Origin: Dromiciops gliroides
Taxonomy: Eukaryota > Chordata > Mammalia > Microbiotheria > Microbiotheriidae
Length of the DNA: 64,000 bases
Assembly: GCF_019393635.1 (NCBI RefSeq)
Contig: NC_057866.1
Span: forward strand, 2,418,223-2,482,222
Direction of reading: 5' to 3'
Of the stretch, positions 25,851-38,053 are shown in pieces (position 1 is the first letter of the stretch; each line of letters starts with the position of its first letter). The notes below the pieces were generated by a model. The model had not been told where the DNA came from. It saw only the letters and a program-made list of their open reading frames with translations, and did no database searches. Position numbers and translations under genes: made by a program.

Positions 25851-28800
25851 CCACCCCATGAGGTTAGAACGGACATCTTTACCTCCATTTTACAGAGGAG
25901 AACACTGAGGTTAAGTGTCTGAGGCAAGATTCCTGACTCTAAGTCCGTCTGGCACGGGGTCTCCTGGACTGCTCTGTCTGCCCCTTTCTTGGGAAGCGGC
26001 CATGGAAGTCGGCCACCCTACGGAGGCCGAGGTTCTCGAGAGCATCTGCATCCTCTTCCCTCTTCTCGGGGACTTCAGGATTATGGGGGACAGGGAGCCA
26101 GGCCCAGGCCCAGCTGGGAGGGAAGCAGAGATGTTCTTATCAGCAGGGCTGCTGGCTCGGGGCTGCCGGCTCAGGCCGCACCATCAAATAGCTAGAATTC
26201 CTGCTCTCGGCCACATCTGTTACTGATGGAGGTGAGGGCAAGAATGACAAGAATCGGGGCAGAGAAATAGCATGAAGCCAACCCCTCCCCTGGGCCTCTG
26301 GGACTCCTCTTGCCCCAGGTATGTTTTTCATGGAGTGCAGGAAGTGCTCCTCCTCCATGGTGAGAGGAAGCCACAGGGGGGCTCGCCAGCCCAGAGGCCA
26401 GGGGTCCGTCCCAGAGTTTCCGGGCCTTAGCTTCCTTATGGGTAGGATGAAACTGCAGGCTTTTCCCTTTAAAAATGCCTCAATGGGCAGGTCACCAGGG
26501 AACAAGATGTGAAGCAGGCCCCCCGTCTCCCGATCCAGCCGAAGTGCCCCACACTGTTTCTGACTGCCAGCACCTCCAGCAAGGGAGACCTCTTGCCACC
26601 TGCCCAAGCGAGTGGAGAGCCGACTTCCGCCCTGGTCAGATATTGGATTCCTCCGCCCTGACCGGACCCGACCAGATGAATTGCTGGGAGGAATGAAGGG
26701 AGAGCCAGCTGTGTGACCTTGGCGCGGTGCCGTCCCTCTGGCCTTTATTTTCCTCACAGGAAGGATGAGGCCCATGGACTATGATGACTTCTAGGGTCCT
26801 TCTGGGCTCAAACTCCTGTGATCCCGGGATAAGGAAGAGTGGAGAGGTCAGCAGGGATGGGCTGAGAGAGACTGCCACAGACATGTGCAAAAAAAGGGGC
26901 TGCCGGGGGGCATCTGAGGGGCAGAGGCCTGCTAGGTGTCCTTCCAAGCATGCCCTGAGCCCTGTCACTGCTTCTAGGGCTGGGGATGAGACAGGATCCA
27001 CCCAAGCTGATGCCCTGGAGGGAGGGCAAAGGTCTGTCTGTGGGTACAGATGCCTGTTTGCAAAGGGGAGATATTGGGGAGAAGGCAGAACAGGGATCAT
27101 GGACTTGTCCTGGGAGCTTCTGAACAGGGCTGCCTTCCATGGGCCGGACCATCCAGAGCAAGAAGTACAGGAGGGATGGAGAGGAAGGAAGAAGGGAAGA
27201 AAAAGCCTCAGATTCTGGAGGGAGAGAAAGGAAAATACTTGGAGACCATCTCCACCAACCTGCTCATTTTACAGATGGGGAAACTGAGGCTTCTGGAAAA
27301 GAACATAACATGGCTAGGTCAGGATTTGAATTCAGGTCCTTCCAATCCAGATCCAGGGCTCTCCCTCCTCACTAGGGCACACAGAAAGGACTAGGACTGG
27401 CCCAAGCTGGGTTTGAGCCAAGGCCTGACTTACCCCCTTTGCTTCCTTCTAAACAAACACACCCCAAGATATTTAGCAAGCAGCCCGTGTGCTCCTGGCC
27501 CACCCCGCATAGGATCATCTGCCCGTGGCTGCCTTGGCTGAGCAGAGGGTCCCTTTGGCCTGTCCCAGGGGCTAGCCCGAGCCTGCCCTCTGGCAGCCCC
27601 GCATCCCCAGACGTGCTCCGTGCTTCTAACCAGTGTCTGCTCAGAGGTCGCAGAGGCTGCCCCCCAAAACGGGCTTCATCGTCCTGCTGGGCCTCGGGGA
27701 GCAGCAGAGGCTGGGAAGGGAGCCGCTCTTAGCTCCGGGTCGGTGGGGAAGGAGCCAACCCGCCGCTCCGCTTTGCCAGTGTAAACAGATTGGTTCTGTC
27801 TGCAGAGGGTGGCTTGGGTGGGGGTGGGGCCGCGCTGTCTTCTGCTTTGTTCTGTTCAGAACAAAAGGCCTGAATGTGGGTCACAAACAGGACTTCCCTA
27901 GCTGGTTTCTGGCTGGCCTGGCCGCCCGACGGAGCTGGCCCCAGCAAGGGGGGCCTCAGCCCGCTCAGCCTTCTGGGCTCTGGCGCGCCTTTGCCCCCAG
28001 CTGTCTAGAGTCCATAGGCCTCTGGCTTGGCGCTTCCGAGCTGCGTTACCATCACGGGATCCCTTTCTGTTGCTGGGCCTCAGTTTCCTCATTTGTAACA
28101 TGAGGAAAGGAATGTGGGACAAGGGGGGCTCTGAAGTCCCTCCCCTTGGAACCTTTGTGATCATCGGATTCCCCAGGCACCGGCCTGGAGGCAGACACAG
28201 CAGGAGGCCAGGGACTTTGGGGGCCTTGTGTGGGACCCCAGAGCTGAGACCCCTTGAAATCAGTGTGACGATGTCAGCAGTGGAGGGTGGTCAGCATGAG
28301 CGCCTGGAGCTCAGGCTATTGGCTGGGGCATTTGCCCTGGGCATTACAATGATGCAGGGGTGAGGTGGGGCGGGAGATAGGCCTAGGCCCTGGGAAAGAG
28401 AATGGAGCATGGTGGCACCTTTGACAAGAGGCAATTTGGAAGAGGAGAAGCTGGGGTGGGGGGAGGGCTTTAAAGGGAGGGGCAATGGAAGGGGACTCTT
28501 GAGTCTCAGTTGGAGGTGGGACCTCCAATAGGAGATGCCTGTGAAGGCTGTCAGCAATATCGAGTAGAGCTTCCCCTAGTGCAGCGCAGCGGGTCTTCCC
28601 TTCTCAGGGATCTTCCCTAGAGGGTGGAGGTCCTTGTGTGTGGGGGCGGTGCTTGTTCAGGCCCAGACTGGACCAGAGGCCTCCAAGGGCCCTGCTAGCC
28701 CAGAGAGCCTGGGACTCTTGGCATCCCTGAGTGCCTCCTGTCCCCATGGGCTCTTCCCTTGCTGACCTGACCCCAGCCTCCTCTCTGAGGGCATCAGAAG

Positions 28801-29957
28801 ACAAGGCTTTGAATCCCAAAGAGGCAGCTAAGGTTGAGCAGAGGCTGGGAGGGGCGGTCCCAAAGTGACACATGTCTGATTGCCCAGAGAGAGGCAACAG
28901 CACTAAGGTGCTGAGGGTCCTGTGGCCATCCTGGGCCAGCTCTCACCAGGAGGATGAGGCCCCACAAATGAGGAAGGACACTGAGGAGCTGCAAGGTGTC
29001 CAGAGGAGGGGTGGGAAGGGGTTCGAGTCCATGTTCTGTGAGGGTCAGTTGAGGGAAGGCGGGGTAGGAGAGGATTCGGGGAGGGACGTGCAAGCCCATG
29101 AGACACCCAGAGGGTCTAGCCTTGTTCTGCTTGATGGCAGGGGACAGAACCTGGAACAGTGGGGGGATGTTCAAGGAGGCCAATGGAAGAACAGACTTCC
29201 TAAGAGACCCAGCAGAGAGCCTGACATGTGTGTTGGCGGGGGGGGGGGGGGCCTCCTCATGTTATAAATGAGGAGACTGAGGCCCAGAGGAGGAAGGAGA
29301 TGCAGTCATGGTGACACAGATTCCAGCCAAGGCTGCTTGTTGGGGACATCAGAGATCTTCTTCAGGGTCACCAAGCTTCCTTCTAGCCTTCACATCCTGC
29401 AACCGATCTGCTAGGGGCGGAGGGCTCCTGGGTGCCGGCCAGAAGGGGGACACACGGGGAGGGAAGCCAGTCGGGAAGCATCCTTCCGAGAAGCCACTGA
29501 GCCAGTGGACAAGGGGAAGGAGGCTGCCCCAAAGGTGGCCCGGGCAGCTCACTTTCATGCTCCGATTCTGCTTAGCTATGAAGGAGGCAATGGTGGGAAG
29601 AACCCAGGCCTGGGGCTTAGCAGGATGGGCTGGGGCATAGGACTACTGGGGAAGGGAGAGGGGTGAGAGAGGGAACAGAGGAGACGGTCATCTGCCCGGT
29701 GACCATGAAGCCTTGGCTGAGGTCTGGCACACCCAGGGAAAGATGGATGAAGAGCAAGTGCTCTGAGACAGAGGGTCCATTCACCATCGGTAGTCAGGAG
29801 CATGGCCGCCTCTTCCTGGCAGCTGAGGTGGAGAGGAGGGGGTCATTCACCTCTCTTCTGCTCGTGGGACCTCACAGCCCTTTTGCCCCAGAGGTTCCTG
29901 CTGTGTCTGAGGCCTCTTCCTGGCGCATCCCTCTACCATGCTGGACCCCCCTCTTGT
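25851..29957. other. Non-coding flank
   Basis: I see no supported gene. Old MIR-like pieces lie at about 27,250-27,370 (ATTTTACAGATGGGGAAACT) and 28,070-28,110 (CTCAGTTTCCTCATTTGTAA). A poly-G run lies near 29,238-29,250. Open frames of 130-210 codons have no recognisable domains. Confidence 0.55.
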
Positions 29958-29971
29958 TGTGGGCTCCTTCT

Positions 29972-30630
29972 GGTTTTCAACACTTGTTTTAATAAGATTT
30001 CTTGTTTCAAATTTTTCTCCCTTCCCCCCCTCCCCAAGACAGCAAGCAATCTGATATAGGTTATCTATGTACAATCACATTAAACACACTTCTGCATTAG
30101 TCATGTAATAAGAGAAGAATCAGAGCAAAAAGGAAAAACCTCAGAAAAGAAAAACAATAGAAATAGTACGGTTCAATCTGCATCTAGATTCCAGTTCTTT
30201 TTATTCTGGACATGGAGAGCATTTTCCATCATGAGTCCTCTGGAACTATCTTGGACCATTGTATTGCTGAGAAGAATCAAGTCTATCACAGTTGATCAAC
30301 ACATAATGTTGATGACACTGTGTACAATGTTCTCCTGGTTCTGCTCATCTCACTCATAATCAGTTCATGCAAGTTCTTCCAGGTTTCTCTGAACTCCTGC
30401 TCATCGTTTCTTACAGCACAATAGAATTCCATTGCATTCATATACCACAACTTGTTCAGCCATTCCTCAATGGATGGGCAGCTCCTCAATTTCCAATTCT
30501 TTGCCACCACAAAAAGAGCAGCTATAAATATTTTTGTACATGTGGGTCCTTTTCCCTTTTTTATGATCTCTTTGGGAAAAAGACCCAATAGTGGTATTGC
30601 TGGGTCAGAGGGTATGCACAGCTTTATAGC
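29972..30630 (-). mobile_element. 5'-truncated LINE-1, minus strand, with target duplication
   Basis: About 660 bp of a LINE-1 3' end. The minus strand encodes an ORF2 C-terminal remnant (WLNKLWYMNAMEFYCA ... LHELIMSEMSRTRR) followed by a 3' UTR with a G-rich run and an A-rich end. A 14-bp duplication, TGTGGGCTCCTTCT, flanks it at 29,958-29,971 and 30,631-30,644. It is truncated and non-functional, and younger than the fragment at 14-15 kb. Confidence 0.9.
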
Positions 30631-30644
30631 TGTGGGCTCCTTCT

Positions 30645-33110
30645 AGGGGACCACCATACTGAGGCCAGGGCCAAGTTGGTCATGCTTCCTTCCCCTCCTG
30701 CTTGGGCATCTGACTTTCTGGTCTTTGGTGGGTTTTTACCACCTCCCCATGTGCCCATGTGCTCTGTGCCCCATGTACCCTGTGTGCCCTATATGCCCTG
30801 TGTACCCTGTGCCCATGTGTCCATATGCCCGTGTACCCCATGTGCCCATGTGCCCCATTGCCCACATTCCGCCGTCTCTCCCCTGTTAGAATGGAAGCAC
30901 TTTGGGGACAGGGGTTTGGGTTTGGCTTCTGTTTCTATGTCTAGCCCTTGGCACGGTGCATGACATTCAGTAAGTACTTAATGCATGATGTCACTTGCCT
31001 GTCTGAGAAATGAGGAGATTGGGGAACTGGGAGCTCAGGATGTTTGAGGTGACATCACTCAGTATATTGAAGACCCCTAATATTAGGGCATGGGATGGGA
31101 AGGAGAGAAAGCCAGGAGGGAGGAAGGCCCTGAACCCACTGAGGAAGGAAGGAGAATGTCTGGGGATCAATATATGTGACCCCCGGGATGTGGGCTGAAC
31201 GACAAGTTTGGAGTGAACCCCGAGGGAGGAGGGACTATTTAAAGGAGGTGGGAGAGGGAGAGCCCCAAAACGCACTGGGGAGCAAGGAGGGTGTGGGCTC
31301 CTGCACAATGGCCAGCAATTCAGGAGGAGGGAGAGGGAGGGTGGCCAGGGAGGCTCGTGCTTGGGAGAGAACCAGGGGATGAGAGGAGTGAGAGAGACCT
31401 TTGGAGACCAAAGGGAGCCGACCACAAAGACGGGCCGTGGGGCAGAGGGGCTGGGGCAGCAGGGGGGGGGCATGGGAAATGGTCGGCTCCAGGCTGGTCT
31501 TTAATGCCTTCCCTTCACTGGGCACAGGATAGACATGGAGGGTGGACTTGACCCGGATGAGGAGCCTCAGGTGTTGAAGAGAGGGAGGGACAGGACTTGG
31601 CATAAGGGCTGAGGGCAAGGCAGGAAGCATAAAGCCTGCAGCTTGGGAGCTTGGCGCCCTGGGCATCAGGAGAGTGGGTGGGCTGGGGGTGAGGAGGCTG
31701 AGTTTAGGGCTTTCAGGCTAGGTTCTGCAGGAGGTAAGGGATGCCATTCTCTGAAGAAGGGTTGTCCCCTTCTTCAGAGGTCTAAGGGGTTCCTGGACAT
31801 CCCTCCGGCCCCATGGCCTCCGCTTGCAGGACCCGCCAAGCTCTCCTGTTGAGAGCAGGTGATGAATGGGGTCTGCTGTTTATGGGGCCTCGTTGGCTGT
31901 GCTGTTTGGGGTTCGGGAGGGTGAGCTCCAGGGTGGGCAAAGGAAGAGAAGCGTGTGGGGCAAGGCCTCTGCCCTCCTGGTCGAGCTTCATGCCAGGCTC
32001 CGCTTGCTTCTCTTCCTGAGACAGCCTGCAAAGGCTGCCTGCGATGTTGCTGAAGTGCAGGCCCGATCAGGTCGTGTCCCTCCAGCACCAGTGTTCATCC
32101 ATCAGGTCTCCCACATCTTCCACCATCTGGGCCTGGCGCTCCTTGGGGCCCCTCCCCTGAAGGACCGGGCACTCCAGGCAGACCCATCACTCCCTGCCTA
32201 TGCCTCTCCCTCCCAGCCACCTCCTGCGCCCACCAGTCCCTCCCTCCAATGGTGTCAATGGCTTTCTATTGCCTAGCTGAGCCAGGCCCTTTCCCAGGAG
32301 GCCCCAGGACTCCTTCTGGTCCTTCTGAAGAGCGCTGTCCTCCGGCAGGGCCCCCCGCTCCTTCCTGGGCCTGCCTCCCAGGACCCAGCCGCACAAAACC
32401 GCCATTTTCTCTGGTCTTTAGGCTGTCCCTAAAATGGCTGTCCTGGTTCCTTCCTCCCCCAGCCTTCCAAGGCTTGGTGGCCCACCCAGCTCTCACTTCT
32501 CTGCAGAACACACTACTCAGACCTCGTTGCACTCTGTCCTGCCCCGCCTTGCTCCGAATTTCACTGGAATCGCCCTTGTCTCCCAGTGTCTCCTCCAGGC
32601 TTTCCAGAGCTGAGCCCCAGCAGCGGTCCCTGTTGGCACCCTCAATGCAGTAGGGGGCCCCAAAGTCCCCTCCTGATCTTTAGCATGTAATCTTAGCCCT
32701 TTTCCAGGGGGCTTTTGAGTGCCAGAGAGTTAATCCAGGGAGGGTAAATGGGCATTTAAGACTCTGCCTTAGAAAAATACCCCTCACCTAGAAGGTGATT
32801 AATCAAAACCAGTTGAGCTGAGCTTTCCATAAAGAACTAAGGGGTTGCTAAACACCAGCAATGGCCCACTTATTTCAGGCGTTCTTCTCCCCACCCCCAA
32901 GGTCTGGAACAGTCTGGAGGGATCTGACTTTCAGCAAGAGCACAGTGGGGTGCTTTAAGGAAGGGGGCGGGGTGGGGGAGGGGGTATGTCATTCCGTCCT
33001 CAGGGAAGGTGCAAGACCACTGGGACATTTGCAGAGGTGCTCTTCTCAATCTTGCCATTTCCCCTCCTTCCCCCTCCCTGCAAGGATCCCAGAAGGAAAA
33101 AGGGGAGCCA
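30645..33110. other. Non-coding flank 3' of IGF2
   Basis: No supported gene. It contains a degenerate minisatellite of CCCATGTGC/CCCTGTGTA units at 30,744-30,868. A single CTCF-like match GCAGTAGGGGGC lies at 32,647-32,658 (plus strand). Confidence 0.55.
30744..30868 (+). repeat. CCCATGTGC-type minisatellite
   Basis: About a dozen degenerate 9-10-bp units (CCCATGTGC, CCCTGTGTA, CCCATGTAC). Confidence 0.85.
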
Positions 33111-33138
33111 GAGACAGAAGGCAAGAATAACTGGTTGC

Positions 33139-33144
33139 TTTATT
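33139..33144 (-). terminator. IGF2 polyadenylation signal (AATAAA)
   Basis: TTTATT on the plus strand gives AATAAA on the transcribed strand, followed by GCAACCAGTTATTC and then a T/G-rich stretch. Cleavage is expected about 10-30 nt downstream, near 33,110-33,130. It is the most distal minus-strand AATAAA before SINE-containing and unconserved-looking flank resumes. Confidence 0.6.
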
Positions 33145-33713
33145 GATAATGCAAGTTATGATATTTGCAAAACTTGAGAAGAGAAAGTTTTGCATATTAA
33201 TAAAGCTGAGCATACATACATGAATCCATCAGCCCGGATACAGTATCTCCCCCCACCCCCTGTTGTACAAAACAGAAGCCAATAACAAGTATCGAACCCC
33301 CAGGTTTAGTGGTCTTTGAGTGATGACAAAGCCGGGAGAGGAGACGATTCCTCCCTCTGGGTCTTCCAGAAGCCTCTGGGAAAACCCAGCAAAGACCAGG
33401 GTGGAGATGGAGGGATCAGAGAGGATGGTTCTGTCAATGGGATCCAGGGATGTTGGGACAGCAGAGAGTGCCACGGTCTCCGGATGGCCCGGGTGGGGTG
33501 GCCAAGTTAGAGAGACACACTGAAAGGAAGCTTCTCTGGTCAGTAAGGACTACCCGATGTTGGCAAAGGGCAGCTAGCCCCAGAGGGGGACCTGGGGCAG
33601 CCTCCAGGATGCCCATTATGCTGGGAATTGGTAGAGCTTCTGCCCAGAGCTCTGCTTGGATCAGGGAGTGGTCCAAGGGTACTTTCTGAATTGCTTTTGT
33701 GAAAAATTGTCTT

Positions 33714-33938
33714 GGTTTTTAGAAGCCAATTGGTGTCCCGGTTCTAATCTCACCGAGGTTGTTGCTCCCTCAGCAAAGTTTTTTAAAATGGATTTTCTTA
33801 GGTTTTTAGAAGCCAATTTATAACCCAATGATGTCCAATTGAAGTTCAAATGGTCTAAAATTTGATAACAGAGTAGCTGCCTCAGCAAAAGAGATGGTTT
33901 GGGTTGTTATTTTAATTAGGTTTTAGAAGAAGCCAATT
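33714..33938 (-). repeat. Triplicated motif in distal IGF2 3' UTR
   Basis: An 18-bp motif, AATTGGCTTCTAAAAACC on the transcribed strand, occurs at 33,731-33,714 and 33,818-33,801 (identical). It occurs again at 33,938-33,919 as a diverged copy with an extra CTT triplet and one A fewer. Two copies are each followed on the plus strand, at similar spacing, by CCTCAGCAAA. The block is A/T-rich and non-simple, in contrast to its G/C-rich surroundings. Confidence 0.6.
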
Positions 33939-36524
33939 GGTGCCCAATTAATGCTGAGATTTTGCTGAGGCATCTGATTGGATAAAGTATTGCTTGATCA
34001 ATTTATTTTACTCTCCACCATTCCCATTACCAAGGCTTTTTAAAATGTGTCTGCCATCTATTGGGGGCTTAGCATGAGTCCCTGAAGGGCTCTCTCTCCA
34101 AGGACCCCATTGGGTTGGTTATTTTGGGGTCTCTAAGCTGGTTGGAGGAGGTTTCTGGTAGAGTGGCGGAACTAAAAGCCAAGGCGGGTCGGAAAAACCT
34201 TTCAGTTCAGTCACCCTACTCCCAACCTTGCAACTGGGGGCTTAGCCGCTAGACCCTTAGACAAACGGTTCCAGGGAAACCTGCTGACTGCACATGAAAT
34301 ACTCTGTCAGATCTCTGTGGTGTGACTGAATTGGTCAGGCATGATGTCTCCCATCAAACAACACTTCCTTGAGAGACTGCAGCAGTCTCTCTGGGGTGGA
34401 ATGGGGGAGGTTGGAAAGAGAGTTGGGGTTGGGAGGTTTCAAGAATGGAACTGTCTCCCCAAGTGCCTTTAGAACGGACAGGAAAGGAGAGCCACTTTTC
34501 TCCTCGCCAGAATGTTAACCTTCCTGCCTGTAAGCCTTCCAGCCCTTCTGGCATGCAGGCTGAGCCATGAGCTCAATCACCCCCCCCCCCAGGAAGTGGC
34601 CTCCCAGTCCCTTTGCAGGCACCCAAGAGCTCAGCTCTGCTCCCCGGTTCCTGACCTTGGAGGGACCAGTCCAAGGGCGGGTACCCCCCCAACTCTCATT
34701 GTCTGCCCCCTCCCCCTTACAAACATCCAGGATAGTAACAACACTTCACAAAGTCACACACAGATCAATATGGCCCCCACCGTGCTCTCAGCCCTGAGTG
34801 CTGGAGAAAGCAATAGAAGAAAAGAAAATGAAAAGAAAAAAGGCTTCCCAGCAGGCCTCGGGGGGGCCTCTTCTCCGTGAGAAGCAGACGGTGGAGGAGG
34901 CCTGGGCTGTCCCGCTATGAGACATCCCTATCCTGGTATCTCCGAGGGAGGCGCACGCTCCCTCCGGGCTGGCTCTCAGCTCCATTAAGGTTAATAAGAA
35001 ACAAATGATTATATGCGAATATATGAGGAGGCAACAAGACCCTCTGGAAGGGCTGGGCGACAGCTTCAGCCCCCTCCCTTGAGATGGTAAGGAGCATCTT
35101 TTGTATAAGCCTCCCCTTTTTTTGGGCTTTTAAAATTCTTTTAACTTTTTTTAAGCTTTTATTTTTAGTTTTATTATTTTTTTTTGGTTCAAAGCAAAAA
35201 CTATCCAAGCTGTTTGGTGCTTGCCTTAAAGCAAAACTACGTTGCCTTTAAAAAAAAAAGAGAGAAGGAAAAAATACCCCAGTGAGAAAAAAAGTTGATA
35301 TAAATTTGAAAATTTGCTCTCCTGGGTTTTAGACCTGCAATCTGTGATTCATTCATGACTCTCTCTGGCTTTTCGCTCTTCCAAAAAAGAAAAAAAAGAA
35401 AAAACAACAAAAAGAAAAAAAAAAACCAAACCCCCCCTCCCTCCCTCCCACCACAAATCCACACCCATTCTCTTCCTCCCACTGCTTCATCCCTGGCCTG
35501 CTCCTGCTGGCCTCCCCAGCCCAGTTTGGGGGAATGGGGAGCTGTCTTTGGAGAATAGCTGCAGGGACACAGGGATGAAGCTTCAGGTGTCTGTTGGGGG
35601 CCAAAGGGCCCTAGTTTCGAAGCCTGGGGACCTCAGGAGGCTTGGGAGGCCTCTCTTCCACCTGTTTTGGACCAATCTCATTCCTCGCTTGCTTGAACAT
35701 CCCTCTGTTACCAAATAAATAAAAGGAGCTGACCTTCCCCAAGGTTTTTGGTTGTTGTACGAGTTTGTGCCATTCTGTTCAGGGCATGTATTGGCTCAAT
35801 GGTGCACTGAGAAACAGACCAAAAGTGATGGGGGGGGTGAGGGGGACTGGCAGACGCCCCTCAGACCGGCACAGGAGGGCAGGAAGGTAGTTGACTGTCT
35901 GGCTATTTTTGGGGGGCATGATTGGGAGCCCAGGCGAGGGGCAGAGTTCTGGTTCTCACCCCGGCCTGCCCCCTCCCCCCCAGGAGGAGAGCTGGCCGGA
36001 GCGCACCCCCAGGAGGTAATGCCTCCTCGGTCAGGGCCTGCTGGCCAAATGGGAAGCGAAATGGTCCAAATCAAAAGGATGGAGCCTCTTGCCACCCCCA
36101 GCTCTGGCTTTTGGGGTCGCCCCAAGAAGAGGAATCCCACCCTTAAGAAAACTAGGCTTAAGGGAAGGAGTCCTCCCTCCTCCGCACACTCAGCCTGACC
36201 GGACCCACAACCTTTCGAGAAGGGGCAGGACCAGGGGAGGAATGGGGGGAGGGGACTAGAGGCGCTGGGGGTGGGGGCGGGGAGGAGGCCAGGGGACTGA
36301 TTGTTGGAGGTAAAGCACGATACAGAACGGCACTGACGAAAAATATGGAAAAAAAAGCTACCTGCTGTGTGAGAGAAGGGAGTTGGCGGGACCTCTGAGG
36401 GGGAAGGGGGAAGTCTAAGAGGATGAACCATCTGCCACAGAAGCCCAAGAATACCTGGTGGCTTCCAGATCCTGAGGGCGCCCACCCTGGGGTGTCTGCC
36501 GAAGTCTGGCAGCTCTTCATGGAG

Positions 36525-36655
36525 ATGTGTGAGTGTCTGCATGGATGCGTGTGTGCTTAGGAGTGTGAGTGGAGTGAGTGTGTGTGCTCGTGCACACCGG
36601 TGGACGTGTGTGCATGTGTGCGTGTGTGCATGCGTGTGTACTGGTGTCTGTGTGA
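36525..36655 (-). repeat. CA/TG-rich tract in IGF2 3' UTR
   Basis: This is an imperfect (TG)n tract on the plus strand, (CA)n in the mRNA. It is interrupted by GTGAGTG and GTGCACACCGG segments. The human IGF2 last exon also has a CA repeat. Confidence 0.7.
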
Positions 36656-37816
36656 TGAGGAATGTGTCGAAGAGCTCACCAAACCGTGCTCCTCAGAAGC
36701 AGGAAGAGACAAGCGCATCCTCCTGCCTTTCTCCAAAGGAAAAGCGGGCTGCGCAGGGCCGTCAGTATCATCCTCTCGTCCTTCTCTGATGAGGTGTTCC
36801 TTCCCCTTCTGTCCTGGCCAACTCACTTTAGCACCATTAAACACTGATGGAGGAGGGCCAGGGTCCCCCGGATGGACTCGGCACAGACTGAGCTCTTTTG
36901 CTGAAAGATGACATAGGGTCTACACCTGGGTTAGACCAGGGTGAACCCCAGCAAACGCAGCTGTGGGCAGGGGACCCCGGCCCGACTGCTCCAATCTCTA
37001 TTTTTAGTCTACTCTCTGCCTCTCTCTCACTTTGGGATGATTAAAAGGTGCAAGTAGGCACGGGATTTTGTAGTTAGGCAGAAAAGTGAGTGAACCAGAA
37101 ACCTGCAGATCCACTGTCAGCTTGGGGATTCCTCCTAGGTGATGGTAGATGGCGGGAAAGGAGCAGAGAACATGAGGTTGGTTCAAAAAACGGGGTGGGT
37201 TGGGGGCTGAGTTTGAGAACGTGCCAATTAGGAGAATCCCCAACGAATCGGGGTGGGGGGAATCATGTCGATAACCAAGGCTCAGGGGTCTGCCCTCCCT
37301 GGCTGAGCTCCCAGCAGGAGCCCCTCCAGGGCACAGCCCACAGCCCCTCTCTCTCCTGTTGCTGGTGTTGGAGCCCATGTCCCAGCCCAAGGCCAATCTG
37401 ACTGAGGAGCCTGGGCTCAGAGGAGAGTGGGGAGGAGAGGAGGGGGAGCTGGTGAGCCAGCTGAGCCTGGGGGGGCCTTTGGGTGTTGGCTTTTTGAACA
37501 ATCCTATCGACAGGATAGCCCCTGAACTAATGGTGTCACCAGGGGACAAGATGGCGGCCCGCCCTGTGGACATCAAAGGGATTGTTGGTGGGTCGCTGCC
37601 TGGAGAGGGCAAGGAGGCAGCTACTCAAAGTCCCTCGGCTTCAGGGTGAGGGGGAAGGGGTGTGGGTGGTACACGGCGAGGGCGGGGGGGGGGCAGGGTT
37701 ACAGAAAAAAAAAAACACCTTTGGAAGAAGAGAGGCCAAATATGTTAAGAGAGAAAAGGAGAGAGCATAGATGAAGAGGAATTGAACCCCAGTGGCAGGA
37801 CGACAGGCCCCCAGGT

Positions 37817-38053
37817 CTACTTCTGATTGGCAGGTTTTTCAGATGAGGCATCCGTACGGATGGGGTCTTCGCTGGGCAGGGTGATCAGGGGACGGTGACG
37901 CTTGGCCTCTCTGATCGCTTCCAGCGCCTGGGCTCTCAGCCGGTCCCTGCGGGCACGGAGGAGGGCAGGCAGGCCCCTCCGGAGGCGATGGGCGGACTTC
38001 TGCCAGGTGTCAAGCTTGAAGAACTTGCCCACAGGGAATCTAGGGAAGTTTTC
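37817..38053 (-). CDS. IGF2: IGF2 coding exon 3: E peptide and stop
   Basis: This is the coding part of the last exon: 237 nt, 78 codons and TAG at 37,819-37,817. The acceptor is a C/T-rich tract ending CTCTCAG|GAA. It encodes ENFPRFPVGKFF, the TWQKSAHRLRRGLPALL segment with the dibasic RR processing region, and a C-terminal KRHRPLITLPSEDP block. All correspond to the human E-domain (NFPRYPVGKFF, RLRRGLPALL, KRHRPLI). Total precursor length is 52+54+78 = 184 residues, against 180 in human, with the E peptide unchanged at 89. The E peptide is removed by proprotein convertases; in human the preptin segment lies within it. Confidence 0.97.
   Translation of the reverse strand, partial: ENFPRFPVGKFFKLDTWQKSAHRLRRGLPALLRARRDRLRAQALEAIREAKRHRPLITLPSEDPIRTDASSEKPANQK

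Larger units (their letters stand above)
33120..37816 (-). other. IGF2: IGF2 3' untranslated region
   Basis: This is inferred 3' UTR of about 4.7 kb between the TAG at 37,817 and the first AATAAA with a plausible downstream GU-rich context. Human IGF2 also has a 3' UTR of about 4 kb. It contains a CA-rich tract on the transcribed strand (36,525-36,655), comparable to the known CA repeat in the human last exon. It also contains an A/T-rich low-complexity patch (35,100-35,460) and an A/T-rich block with a triplicated motif (33,714-33,938). Other minus-strand AATAAA motifs at 35,175-35,170, 35,163-35,158 and 34,007-34,002 could give shorter mRNAs. I see no SINE or LINE insertion in it, unlike the flanks, which fits constrained transcript sequence. 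The 3' boundary is inferred, not proven. Confidence 0.65.

Noticed and set aside
26140..26775. 211-codon minus-strand ORF
   Set aside because: No recognisable domain, no repeat-free homologous motif and no exon structure; G/C-rich random frames of this length are common here.
30286..30588. 100-codon ORF ending in a LINE-1 ORF2-like C-terminus
   Set aside because: Part of a 5'-truncated LINE-1; not a host gene and not functional.
1..33110. Search for H19 or a miR-675 hairpin on the left side
   Set aside because: No miR-675-like sequence or H19-like exon was recognised; H19 lies much further away in other mammals.
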